Positions 15,970 through 24,191 of a stretch of DNA of 36,957 nt are shown here, one piece after another; the first letter of the stretch is position 1, and the number at the start of each line of letters is the position of its first letter. The DNA comes from Deltaproteobacteria bacterium (GTDB taxonomy: Bacteria > Desulfobacterota > Desulfarculia > Adiutricales > Adiutricaceae): assembly GCA_031264015.1 (NCBI GenBank), contig JAISET010000023.1, positions 1 through 36,957 on the forward strand, written 5' to 3'. The notes beneath the pieces are model-generated. The model saw nothing but the letters and a program-made list of their open reading frames with translations. It ran no database searches and was not told the origin of the DNA. The position numbers and the translations under genes were made by a program.

Positions 15970-17181
15970 TTATTTCAGGGGCCGGCGGGCGGTGCGGCCC
16001 GGGCGGATGTCGGAGACTATCTCGGCTTTCAGCTGGCGGCGGGAGTCCTTCAACGCTATGGGCGTCCCCGGGGCCAGGTTTTTGCTGACTTTGACGAAGC
16101 CGCAGACCAGGCCCTTGGGCGTCCAGCCCTCGGGCTTGTCGGGGGAGGCGAGTCCGACGACCTTGCCGTCGATCCGGCCGATGGCCATGTCGGCCACCAC
16201 GGTCAGAATGGTGCCGACCGGCTGGTCGGCCAGCATGACCTTGGCCTCCTTCTCGTCCACCTTGCGGGGGTCGAAGCCGACGAAGGGCAGCGTGTGGTCG
16301 GCGGAGTCTTTAACTTTCTCCAGCTCGGCCCGGCCGTGGAAGTCCTTGGTGAACTTGCCCTCGGGGGAGAGGGGCAGGGCCCAGGGCCAGGGGGTGTTGA
16401 CGAAGTGCCAGTGGCCGATGTCCTGGTGCGACAGAGGCAGGACCGCCCCGGCGCGCAGGGAGTCCCTGGCGGCCAGGCCGCAGGGGATGAGCCCGAACCG
16501 GGCCCCGGCGTCCACTATCTTCAGCCATAATTCACGGGCCTTGTCGAGGGGCAGGAAGATCTCGAAGCCCAGCTCGCCGGTGTATCCCGTGCGGGAAAGC
16601 AGGATCGGCGTCCCGTCGGTCAGTTTGACCGCCGACTTGGCCAGGTCGAAGTCGCCCTTGAAGGTGAAGTAGGGCAGCTTCTCGAAGACCTTCTCCGGCC
16701 CGGCCACCAAGCCCCGCATGATCTCGTAACTCTTAGGCCCCTGCAGGTCCAGCTTGGCGATCTTGTCGGCCAGGTCGACGTAGGTGAAGCCCGAGCCGCC
16801 GGGCACCTTTTTCAGATGCTCTATGACCTTGCCGCTCATCCCGGCGTTGACCACCAGGCCGAAGCGCTCCTCGCCCAGGGGGTAGACGATGGTGTCGTCC
16901 ACGGCGAAGCCCCGCTCGTCCAGGATCAGCCCGTAGCCGGCCCGGCCGACCTTGAGGTCCGAGATCTCCTTGGTCACGGCGTAGTTTAAAAATTTGCGGA
17001 CGCCCGCCCCCTCGACCAGCAGGACGGCCATGTGGCTCGTGTCGAAGAGCCCGGCGCCGCCCAAAACGGCCAGGTGCTCCTTGACGGCCCCGGACGGGTA
17101 CCACAGGGGCATGTCGTAGCCGCCGAAATCGACCATGGTCCCGCCCAGGGAACAATGGACGTCATATAGGATTGTCCTCAT
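15970..17181 (-). CDS. gcvT: Aminomethyltransferase (glycine cleavage T protein)
   Basis: 403 residues, slightly longer than the usual 360-370. It moves the aminomethyl carbon from GcvH to tetrahydrofolate, giving 5,10-methylene-THF and ammonia. Family signs: DFGGYDMPLWYPSGAVKEH at the N terminus, FDTSHMAVLLVEG (substrate/folate site), SRTGYTGELGFEIFLP, and GLAARDSLRAGAVLPLSHQD. The start ATG 17181 has AAGGAG 7 nt upstream. It is the first gene of the gcv operon, with about 600 bp between it and the best promoter candidate. The methylene-THF formed joins the C1 pool fed by the formiminotransferase genes upstream. Confidence 0.95.
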   Translation of the reverse strand: MRTILYDVHCSLGGTMVDFGGYDMPLWYPSGAVKEHLAVLGGAGLFDTSHMAVLLVEGAGVRKFLNYAVTKEISDLKVGRAGYGLILDERGFAVDDTIVYPLGEERFGLVVNAGMSGKVIEHLKKVPGGSGFTYVDLADKIAKLDLQGPKSYEIMRGLVAGPEKVFEKLPYFTFKGDFDLAKSAVKLTDGTPILLSRTGYTGELGFEIFLPLDKARELWLKIVDAGARFGLIPCGLAARDSLRAGAVLPLSHQDIGHWHFVNTPWPWALPLSPEGKFTKDFHGRAELEKVKDSADHTLPFVGFDPRKVDEKEAKVMLADQPVGTILTVVADMAIGRIDGKVVGLASPDKPEGWTPKGLVCGFVKVSKNLAPGTPIALKDSRRQLKAEIVSDIRPGRTARRPLK

Positions 17182-17777
17182 GCTCGCTCCTTACGTGAGT
17201 GTGTCTGTCGCCTCAAACCCGGCCCCGACCCCGGCGGCGGACGCCCCCGGACCGCTCGCGGCCCCCCGGGCGAGACTCCCCCGCCGGGCCCTGAGTCCTT
17301 GTCAAAATTTATGCCGTCCGACAAACGGGCGCCGACAAACTGGCGCCGCCCGGGGGCCGTCCTCAAGTCCGTCAAAACGTTGTGCTTTTTGTTTTTTCCG
17401 GGTGTCCGCGTCGTTTTTAAATTTGATTTGTCGGGGTTGGTTTGTTTGTCTCGTCAGACCGACAAGTCTCGAATATGCCTGTCATATCAAACTTCGACTA
17501 GTCCTCGCCCGGCCGCGCCGACGGCCTTAAATCGCCCGGCCGCAAAGAAGGCTCGGAAAAACGCCGGCCGGGGCCGACGGTCTCCTAAAAACGCCCCGAC
17601 CGAGAGCTCGCCCCCCGGCGCGGGCCGCGTCTTTCCGTCGGCGTCCCGCTCGGGAGACAGCTTTCCCCAGGTTTCGGGGAGGGGCGGGGGCCGAAAACAC
17701 GGAAGATTTTGCGTCCCGGCGTCCCGGCGACCCGGCGACCCGGAAAACAATACCTGAGCGGCGCCTTTCGTTCGGAG
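17182..17777. other. Long presumptive leader upstream of gcvT
   Basis: GC-rich and free of convincing genes; reading frames on both strands are low-complexity Arg/Pro/Gly. It includes a run of repeated CCCGGCGACCCGG near 17715-17743. I looked for the two-aptamer glycine riboswitch consensus and did not find it. If the promoter at 17778-17806 is real, the gcv mRNA carries a leader of nearly 600 nt. Confidence 0.45.
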
Positions 17778-17806
17778 AGTATACACTGTTGACAATAGTT
17801 TTACAA
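17778..17806 (-). promoter_or_regulatory. Candidate promoter of the gcv operon
   Basis: On the minus strand: TTGTAA (17801-17806), a 17-bp spacer, then TATACT (17778-17783). It stands at the border between the AT-rich island and the GC-rich leader and is oriented toward gcvT. Confidence 0.45.
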
Positions 17807-18175
17807 TGCACAAGCGATTGTAAAAAGGTATCGAAATAGACCTTCTTCATGGAAACGGAAATTTTTACATCTAAATTTCTTATTTTACACAAAAAAGATA
17901 CATATCCACTAAATTTCCTCCAAAAGATTATGGGGATCTTTATGGAATCTACATTTGATATTATATATTGTCATATGCTAAACTTGATTTTATTATATTT
18001 TTTTCCTTTTTAAAATTTTAAACTTAAAAAGTCATATATATATTCTAAACAAATCGTAAAAGTGGAAAAAAAATCTGTTTAATAAAAATTTTATTAACTA
18101 TAGTATCTATATATAATATTAGCTAAAAATAATAACTATACATATCTTGATTTTACTTTCAACCAACAAACATGG
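17807..18175. other. AT-rich island, no gene seen
   Basis: About 370 bp of very AT-rich DNA (long A/T runs, TATATATA-like stretches) between GC-rich operons. No reading frame, tRNA or hairpin of note. It may act as an upstream promoter element or protein-binding region for the gcv operon. Composition alone could also mean a decayed insertion. Confidence 0.5.
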
Positions 18176-18263
18176 CTGTCATATCCCATGTCCCGCATCC
18201 CCCCGCCCCGCGCGCCCGAAGGACGGCTAAAGGACATGTTCCCCCGCCTGTTTTTCCCCGGCC

Positions 18264-18329
18264 CTCTTCCGTCTCCACCGCCCGCCTTCCCAGACCCTCT
18301 TCCGTCTCCGCCGCCCGCCTTCCCCGACC
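18264..18329. repeat. 33-bp tandem repeat, two copies
   Basis: Units at 18264-18296 and 18297-18329, starting CTCTTCCGTCTCC and ending GACC, differ at only a few positions. Traces of a third unit follow. The array lies downstream of the FAD-subunit gene. Confidence 0.75.
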
Positions 18330-18384
18330 ATCCTCCGCGGGCGGGACCGCTGCTTTCCCCTCTTCTCCGGGCGGAACCGGCGGC

Positions 18385-18423
18385 CCGCCAAAACAAAGAT
18401 CCCGGCCTTCCGAAAAAGGCCGG
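18385..18423 (-). terminator. Terminator of the molybdenum hydroxylase operon
   Basis: CCGGCCTT (18402-18409) pairs with AAGGCCGG (18416-18423) around a 6-nt loop. On the minus strand it is followed by GATCTTTGTTTTGG. It lies about 30 bp past the stop at 18455. Confidence 0.65.
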
Positions 18424-18454
18424 AAAGCAGGTCCGGCGGGCCCGCCGCGACAGG

Positions 18455-19276
18455 TCAGACGCCGAAGACAGTCAGAAAGTCCCCGAGCAGGTTCAAGGCG
18501 ACGCTCCGGCGATACTCCTTGGAGACGCGCCCGGAGGTCGGGACCAGGGCGGCCCCGTAGGCCGCCAGAAAGTCCTGCCTGAGTTTTTTGGCCTCGGGGA
18601 TCTCGAGGCCCACGAGCATGCTCTCGAGGCACCGGTCGCGGAAGATGACGTCGGTCACGGCCCCGAAGGCCGCGGCCAGGTGCCTGATCCTGCCCCGTTC
18701 CTGCCGGAAAAGGCCCGCGAACGAGAGGCGGCTGATGGCCAGGGCCCGGCGGCCGCCCACCTTGCAGTAGTAGTGGGGCGCGAGCCTGCTTTTGGGCAGC
18801 CGGATCTCGACGATCAGCTCGTCGGAGGCCAGGTCCACCTTTTTCCCGCCCAGGTAGAAGTCGGCGACGGGCAGGAGCCTCTCGCCCCGGGCGCTGGCGA
18901 TCAAAAGGACGGCGTCGACGACCATGAGGACCAGGGCGCTGTCGGCCTTGGGGCTCCCGTTGGCCACGTTGCCGCCCACGGTGCCGGCGTTGCGCACGGC
19001 CGGGGAGGCGACGCCCGAGACGGCCTCCTTCAAAAGCGGCGGGGCCAGGGGGCTCTCCAGCACCTCGGTGAAGGTGGTGGCCGCCCCGACGACGAGATGG
19101 TCGGGTGTCTCCCTCAGCCCGCGCATCTCCCGGACGTTATGGAGGTAGAGGAACCGGCGTTCCGTCTCCGTCTCCCCCACCATCAGGTCGGTGCCGCCGG
19201 CCAGGGCTATGACGCCCGGGTCGGCCATCGCGGCCAGGGCCTCGTTCAGGCGGCGGGGATGGAGGCCGCTCACCAT
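18455..19276 (-). CDS. Molybdenum hydroxylase (xanthine dehydrogenase family) FAD-binding subunit
   Basis: 273 residues from ATG 19276, chosen for the SD GGGGAGGG and because the longer frame runs backward through the iron-sulfur gene. It passes electrons from the iron-sulfur clusters to the acceptor through FAD. The FAD loop ALAGGTDLMV is near residues 25-34, and the second flavin loop NAGTVGGNVANGSP is in the middle, followed by a CO-dehydrogenase flavoprotein-type C-terminal domain. The gene overlaps the preceding iron-sulfur subunit by 7 bp and is the last gene of the locus. Together with the Mo and Fe-S subunits it makes a purine hydroxylase. Confidence 0.9.
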   Translation of the reverse strand: MVSGLHPRRLNEALAAMADPGVIALAGGTDLMVGETETERRFLYLHNVREMRGLRETPDHLVVGAATTFTEVLESPLAPPLLKEAVSGVASPAVRNAGTVGGNVANGSPKADSALVLMVVDAVLLIASARGERLLPVADFYLGGKKVDLASDELIVEIRLPKSRLAPHYYCKVGGRRALAISRLSFAGLFRQERGRIRHLAAAFGAVTDVIFRDRCLESMLVGLEIPEAKKLRQDFLAAYGAALVPTSGRVSKEYRRSVALNLLGDFLTVFGV

Positions 19277-19845
19277 AATCCCTCCCCCTCTTTGGAGGCC
19301 AGGGTCACGGCCTCCACGATGGCGTTGTAGCCGGTGCAGCGGCAAAGGTTCCCGGAAAGGCCCTCCCGGATCTCGGCCGGGCTCGGCCTGGGGTTCCGGC
19401 GCAGCAGGGCCTCGCTGGCCAGGACCATGCCGGGGATGCAGAAGCCGCACTGCACGGCCGAGAACCTGGCGTAGGCCCGGTCCAGGACCGCGAAGCGCTC
19501 GGTCTCCCTAAATCCCTCCAGGGTCGTGACGGAGCCCAGGGCGACCATCCCGGCCGGCACCAGGCAGCTGTTGACCAGGCGGTCGTTGAAGATGACGGCG
19601 CAGGCCCCGCACTCGCCCTCGCGGCAGCCGCACTTGACGGAGGTCAGGCGGAAGACGTCCCGCAAGACGTCCAGGAGTCTCGCGTCCCCCCGTCCGGCGT
19701 AGACGGCGCTCTCGCCGTTCAGGACGAACTCCAGGGGGGCGGGCGGGCCGGGGGAGGCGGCCGGGGGCGCCGCGGGCGGCGTCATGAGAGGCTCCGCGGG
19801 CGGCGTCATTCCCGCCGGAACAATCGGCGGCGGCGAATAGGTCAT
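19270..19845 (-). CDS. Molybdenum hydroxylase iron-sulfur subunit (two 2Fe-2S)
   Basis: 191 residues. The plant-type 2Fe-2S site uses Cys74, 79, 82 and 94 (KCGCREGECGAC ... C). The second cluster is CGFC (133-136) with CRC (168-170). Length without the N-terminal extension is about 155, the family norm. The first 38 residues are a Pro/Ala-rich tail, unusual here. ATG 19845 overlaps the stop of the Mo subunit gene by 4 bp (ATGA), which supports this start, though Met21 is possible. It relays electrons from the molybdenum site to FAD. Confidence 0.92.
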   Translation of the reverse strand: MTYSPPPIVPAGMTPPAEPLMTPPAAPPAASPGPPAPLEFVLNGESAVYAGRGDARLLDVLRDVFRLTSVKCGCREGECGACAVIFNDRLVNSCLVPAGMVALGSVTTLEGFRETERFAVLDRAYARFSAVQCGFCIPGMVLASEALLRRNPRPSPAEIREGLSGNLCRCTGYNAIVEAVTLASKEGEGLW

Positions 19846-21968
19846 TTTCCCGCCTCCATGACGGCCGCCAGAGTCTCCTCGGCGGAAAAGGGGGCATGCC
19901 TGACGGGGATCCCGCCCATGGCCTGCTCCAAGGCCGAGAGATAGGCCGCGGGGACTCCGGGCAGCGGCAGCTCCCCGGCCCCCTTGGCCCCGTATGGCCC
20001 CTCGGGGAACTTTTCGACATGCAGGGTGACTTTGATCAGCGGGACGTCCATGGCCGTGGGAATGAGATAGTCGGAGAAGGTCTTGTTGCGGATGCGTCCC
20101 GCCCGGTCGTATTTCATCTGCTCCATGGAGCTGTAGCCGATCCCCTGCAGGAGGCCCCCCTCCATCTGGCCGGTCAGAATGGTCCGGTCGACGGGGGTGC
20201 CGGCGTCGAAGCAGCCCCAGACGCCCAGGACCCGGTGGACGCCGGTCAGCAGGTCGACCTCCAGCTCGACGACGCAGGCGGCCCAGGAGTAGGTGGCGTA
20301 GGCGTCGCCCCGGCAGCGGTCGTAGTCGTAGGGGATGATGTAGTCGGGCTGGACGTAGTCGTCCTCGAAGACCTGCTCGACGCCGTCCGCCCAGCCCTCG
20401 CGCAATTTTACGGCCGCCCTTCTAAAGAGCTCGCCCACCGTCATGATGCTGCGGGAGGCCACGGTGGGCCCGGAGTTGGGGCAGCGGTCGGTGTCGGGGC
20501 TGCAGGCGGTCACCCGGTCCAGGGGAATCCCCAGCTCGTGGGCCACGATCTTGGCGAAAGTCGTCTTGAGCCCCTGGCCGATGTCCGTGTTGGAGGCCAG
20601 AGCCTCCACCCGGCCGTCGGCGGACTTGACGAGCCGCACCCTGGCCTTGATGAAGTCGCGCTCCCCGGTGCCGGCGAAGCCCGCCCCGTGGAACCATAAA
20701 GACAACCCGACCCCGCGGCGCAGACGGCCGTCCTGCCGCTTGCAAAGCTCCCTCTTCTCCCTATACCCGCTGTTTTTAACCGCGTCCTCAATCATGGCCG
20801 GCAGGGGCACCGGGTGATGGTAGCGCCCGCTGGTGGAGGTGAGATCCCCCTGCGCCGCCAGGTGGGCGATTTTAAAGTCCAGGGGGTCGAGGCCCAGGTC
20901 CCCGGCTATGTGCCCCATGAACATCTCCACCGCGAAGACCGTCTGCGGCGCCCCGAAGCCCCTGTAGGCCCCGCAGGGCACGGTGTTGGTTTTCACCCCG
21001 CGGCCCCGGACCCTCAGGTTGTCCACCTTGTAGACCCCGACGCAGGAGGCCACGCCCCGCAGAAGCACCACTCCGGTCAGGGTCGTGTAGGCCCCGGCGT
21101 TGAAGACGACGTCGATGTCCAGGGCGGTCAGTCTCCCGTTTTTGACCGCCGCCCGATATCTGCTCACCGAGGGGTGCCGCTTGGTGGAGCACTCCATGTC
21201 CTCGGCCCTCCCCAAAAACAGGCCCACGGGTCTGCCCCCGGCCTTCATGGCGCAGAGGGCGGCGAGACAGGCCAGGTTCGAGGGAAAGTCCTCCTTGCCC
21301 CCGAAGCCGCCCCCGGTGACGTCCTGGACCACCCGGACTTTGTCCTCCGGCAGGGCGAAGGCGTGGACCAGGGCCTCGTGGACGTAGTAGGGGCACTGCA
21401 TGCTCCCCCTGGCTATGATTTTTCCCTCCTCCCAGCGGACCACCAGCCCCTGGGGCTCGATGTAGGCCTGCTCCTGGTAGAAGGTCTCGAACTCCTCGTC
21501 GTAAGTCTTGTCCGCCTCGGCCATGGCTTTGTCCACGTCCCCCCGGCCGAAGTTGTAGTCGCAGTAGGTGGTCCCCGCCGTTTTCACGTCCAGCTCGGGC
21601 TCCAGGACCTCGTAGTCGACCCGGACCCGGCTCAGAAGCTTTCTGACCGCGCGCTCGTCGGGCCCGGCCATGACCAGGATGGGCTCGCCCACGTACTGGA
21701 CCGCGTCGACGGCCAGCACCGGGGTGTCGCAATTGACGATGGGAATCTCGTTGGGGCCGGGGATGTCCCGGTGGTCCGCGTATATGTGGCCCGGCGGCAG
21801 CTCGGGCGGGGTCACTTTCAAGATGCGGGCCCTGGCGTGCGGGGACCTGAGGGCAGCCGCGAACAGGAGGCCCTCCGGATAATGGTCCGCCGCGTAAAGC
21901 GCCCGGCCCGACATTTTCAGGTCGTGGTCCTTCTTGACGACCGGCTCGCTGATGGGATGAGGCGCCAA
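19842..21968 (-). CDS. Molybdenum hydroxylase large (Mo cofactor) subunit, probable xanthine/hypoxanthine dehydrogenase
   Basis: 708 residues from a TTG at 21968, chosen because a perfect AAGGAGG lies 6 nt upstream and the protein then begins APHPISEPVVKKDHDLKMSG, where the family normally begins. The frame runs 41 codons further upstream without homology. Mo-pterin motifs: GGGFGGKE (219-226), CGAYRGFGAPQ, and the catalytic Glu666 in YGAKGAGE. It hydroxylates a purine such as hypoxanthine to xanthine, as its neighbours (adenine and guanine deaminase, purine permease) suggest. Substrate is inferred from context only. No XdhC-type maturation gene is in the window. Confidence 0.9.
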   Translation of the reverse strand: MAPHPISEPVVKKDHDLKMSGRALYAADHYPEGLLFAAALRSPHARARILKVTPPELPPGHIYADHRDIPGPNEIPIVNCDTPVLAVDAVQYVGEPILVMAGPDERAVRKLLSRVRVDYEVLEPELDVKTAGTTYCDYNFGRGDVDKAMAEADKTYDEEFETFYQEQAYIEPQGLVVRWEEGKIIARGSMQCPYYVHEALVHAFALPEDKVRVVQDVTGGGFGGKEDFPSNLACLAALCAMKAGGRPVGLFLGRAEDMECSTKRHPSVSRYRAAVKNGRLTALDIDVVFNAGAYTTLTGVVLLRGVASCVGVYKVDNLRVRGRGVKTNTVPCGAYRGFGAPQTVFAVEMFMGHIAGDLGLDPLDFKIAHLAAQGDLTSTSGRYHHPVPLPAMIEDAVKNSGYREKRELCKRQDGRLRRGVGLSLWFHGAGFAGTGERDFIKARVRLVKSADGRVEALASNTDIGQGLKTTFAKIVAHELGIPLDRVTACSPDTDRCPNSGPTVASRSIMTVGELFRRAAVKLREGWADGVEQVFEDDYVQPDYIIPYDYDRCRGDAYATYSWAACVVELEVDLLTGVHRVLGVWGCFDAGTPVDRTILTGQMEGGLLQGIGYSSMEQMKYDRAGRIRNKTFSDYLIPTAMDVPLIKVTLHVEKFPEGPYGAKGAGELPLPGVPAAYLSALEQAMGGIPVRHAPFSAEETLAAVMEAGK

Positions 21969-22293
21969 ATTAATCCTCCTTAAACAAAAGCCCGGACAAG
22001 GACGACGACATGCGGGAATCGGGAAATCTTCAGGAGTGAAAAACTGGCCGGCTCTCTGAAATTTCGGCGTCTGCAAATCCACATATTTCAAAGCTCATGC
22101 GTCATAAAGTTTTTTAGTCAAAATTTCCCAAGACTCGGACGTCGGACTGTCGGGGCGTCCAAACATCCGGCCGACGGGCGCAAACCCCGCGGCCTGGCCG
22201 GAGCGGGCCCGAGGATCAACCAAGGGCGCGGCTCCGCCAGGCGGAAAGGTCTTCGCCTCAGCCGCGCCGAAACCGAAAAAAGCTTCGAACAAT

Positions 22294-22384
22294 GGTCCCT
22301 CAAAGACGGGTCCCTCAAAGACGGGTCCGTCAAAGACAGGTCCGTCAAAGACAGGTCCGTCAAAGACCGGGGCCGTCAAAGACC
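22294..22384. repeat. 15-bp tandem repeat, six copies
   Basis: Unit GGTCCGTCAAAGACG with small changes at 22294, 22309, 22324, 22339 and 22354, and a 16-bp last unit at 22369. Confidence 0.9.
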
Positions 22385-22500
22385 GGGGCCGAAACCCGCA
22401 AAAGGGCTGCAAAACAGGTCCTGACCGGACCTGGACGAGAGCCTCCCAGATTTTGTCGAAAGTCTGGGAGGCCCAAAAATATTAAGAAAAGCGTCCGACG

Positions 22501-22536
22501 GAGCCGGAACCTGAGCCGGAACCTGAGCCTGAACCT
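22501..22536. repeat. 12-bp tandem repeat, three copies
   Basis: GAGCCGGAACCT at 22501 and 22513 and GAGCCTGAACCT at 22525, with degenerate copies on to about 22556, just past the permease stop. Confidence 0.85.
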
Positions 22537-22558
22537 AAACCGAAGCCGGAGCCGGGCC

Positions 22559-23905
22559 TCAGATGGCCCAGCCGCCCGCGTAGAAGACCACCAGCACCAC
22601 GGTGATGACGACCACGCCGACGTTCAGCCTGGCGGATTCGCCGGCCACCACCCGGCCCACCAGCAGGCCGACGAAGCCGAACATGATGCCGGTGACGATG
22701 TTGCCGGTGATGACGATGCCGGTGGCGCAGACGAGGCCGCTCAAGGCGTCGACAAAATCCCCGAAGTCCAGCTCCCGGACGTTGGAGAGCATCAGAAGAC
22801 CCACGTACATGAGAGCCGGGGCGGTGGCGTAGGTCGGGACCAGCATGGCCAGGGGCGAAAAGAAGATGACCAGCAGAAAGAGGATCCCGACCACGGCGGC
22901 GGACAAACCCGTCCTGGCCCCGGCCGCGGCCCCGGTGGCCGATTCGATATAGACGGCCGCGGGGGCGCCGCCGACCAGGCCGGCCAGGATGCTGCTGACG
23001 GAGTCCGCCGTCAGGGCCTTGCCGCCGTTGATGATCTGGCCGTCGGCGTCCAGCAGCCTCGCCTGCCCGGCCACGGCCCTGATGGTCCCGGTGGCGTCGA
23101 AGACGGCCGTCATGACCAGGGCCAGGATGCTCGGGATGACCAGGACGTTCAGGGCGCCCGTCAGGTCGAGCTTGAAGACCAGGGAGCTCTCGCCGCTAAA
23201 GCTCGGCAGGGAGGCGACTCCGACAAACTTGACGGCGTCGTCAAAAATCAAGCCGACCAGCGAAATGGCCACGATGACCATGAGTATGCCTCCGGGCACC
23301 CTGCGCTTCTCGAGGCCGAAGATGAAGGCCAGGCCCAGGAGGGTCATGAAGACCGGGAACTCGGTCAGCCCGCCGAACTCGATGGGGTATCCCGCGGAAA
23401 CCTTGCGGACGACCAGGCCCACGTTGTTGGCGGCGATCATCAGTAAAAACAGCCCGATGCCGATGCCCGTGCCCACGGCCACGCCCTTGGGCAGGTTCTT
23501 TAAGAGCCAGTTGCGCACGCCGGTGACGGTGATGGCCGTGAAGACCACGCCCATCCAGAAGACGCTGCCCAGGGCCACCGGGACCGAGATCCCCTGGCCC
23601 AGGACCAGGCTGTAGGCCGTGAAGGCGGTCAGCGAGATGGCGCAGCCGACGACCATGGGCAGCTGGGCCCAGGCGCCCATCAAAAGGGAGCCCAGGCCGG
23701 AGACCAGGCAGACGGCCACGAAGACGCCGTCCTTGGAGAACCCGGCGTCGGCCAGCATCGAGGGCACCAGGAAGACGGAATAAACCATGGCCAGAAACAT
23801 GGTCAGCCCGCCGATGATCTCGGTGCGGACGTTGCTGCCCCGCTGGGAGATAAGAAAAAATTTGTCCAGGAAAGCATTTTTGCCGGACGCGGTCGGTGCG
23901 GACAT
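22559..23905 (-). CDS. NCS2/AzgA-type purine (guanine/hypoxanthine) permease
   Basis: 448 residues from ATG 23905 ([17 protein letters not shown]), the usual family start, with AAGGGG about 8 nt upstream. About a dozen hydrophobic membrane segments are evident. Family signature regions: [21 protein letters not shown] near the N terminus, [15 protein letters not shown], and the acidic [18 protein letters not shown] region in the middle of the chain. It imports purine bases through the inner membrane, probably with protons. Between guanine deaminase and the hydroxylase genes, it would bring in the substrate for the pathway. Which base it prefers cannot be told. Confidence 0.88.
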   Translation of the reverse strand: MSAPTASGKNAFLDKFFLISQRGSNVRTEIIGGLTMFLAMVYSVFLVPSMLADAGFSKDGVFVAVCLVSGLGSLLMGAWAQLPMVVGCAISLTAFTAYSLVLGQGISVPVALGSVFWMGVVFTAITVTGVRNWLLKNLPKGVAVGTGIGIGLFLLMIAANNVGLVVRKVSAGYPIEFGGLTEFPVFMTLLGLAFIFGLEKRRVPGGILMVIVAISLVGLIFDDAVKFVGVASLPSFSGESSLVFKLDLTGALNVLVIPSILALVMTAVFDATGTIRAVAGQARLLDADGQIINGGKALTADSVSSILAGLVGGAPAAVYIESATGAAAGARTGLSAAVVGILFLLVIFFSPLAMLVPTYATAPALMYVGLLMLSNVRELDFGDFVDALSGLVCATGIVITGNIVTGIMFGFVGLLVGRVVAGESARLNVGVVVITVVLVVFYAGGWAI

Positions 23906-24082
23906 GATGGAAACCCCTTGTCTATTTGGCGCCGCCGGGGCCGCGGGACTCGCCCCGCCGGACGGAGTTGAATGGGTCTCGCCGTTGGCCGGCGATATGG
24001 TCTGGGCAAAACGCCGTCGGCCGGCGGTTTGATCCATGCGTGACGCCGGGGGCCGGCGTCTCAGGCCATTTGTTCGGACATA

Positions 24083-24168
24083 TCATGACGGGCGGGCCGG
24101 CCGACTTGTCATGACGGGTCGAAACGGCCGGCTTGTCATGACGCCGACATGTCTGGCCTGTCGTGACG
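24083..24168. repeat. About 26-bp repeat with TCATGACG core, four copies
   Basis: TCATGACG at 24083, 24109 and 24136 and TCGTGACG at 24161, spaced 26, 27 and 25 bp, with partly conserved flanks (CCGGC, CTTG). The core holds the dyad TCATGA. The array lies between the guanine deaminase stop and the permease start, about 180 bp upstream of the latter, so it may be a regulatory array. Confidence 0.65.
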
Positions 24169-24191
24169 GCCAGGGCTTTCCGCTCTTTCGG

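Larger units (their letters stand above)
21969..22558. other. Spacer between purine permease and Mo subunit genes
   Basis: 590 bp without a convincing gene. It carries two tandem arrays, 15 bp (22294-22384) and 12 bp (22501-22536). A frame at 22095-22412 (minus) reads the 15-bp array as repeats of VFDGP, but it has a TTG start without an RBS. Confidence 0.5.

Noticed and set aside
17182-17777. Glycine riboswitch upstream of gcvT
   Set aside because: The conserved tandem aptamer sequences were not found on the minus strand.
17487-17892. Two small minus-strand frames (108 and 121 codons) upstream of gcvT
   Set aside because: Arg/Pro/Gly-rich in GC-rich repeats, no RBS or family resemblance.
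18188-19330. 380-codon plus-strand frame
   Set aside because: Antisense to the FAD-binding subunit; Pro-rich start comes from the 33-bp repeat.
22095-22412. 105-codon minus-strand frame with VFDGP repeats
   Set aside because: TTG start without RBS, composed mainly of the tandem repeat; kept only as a low-interest observation.
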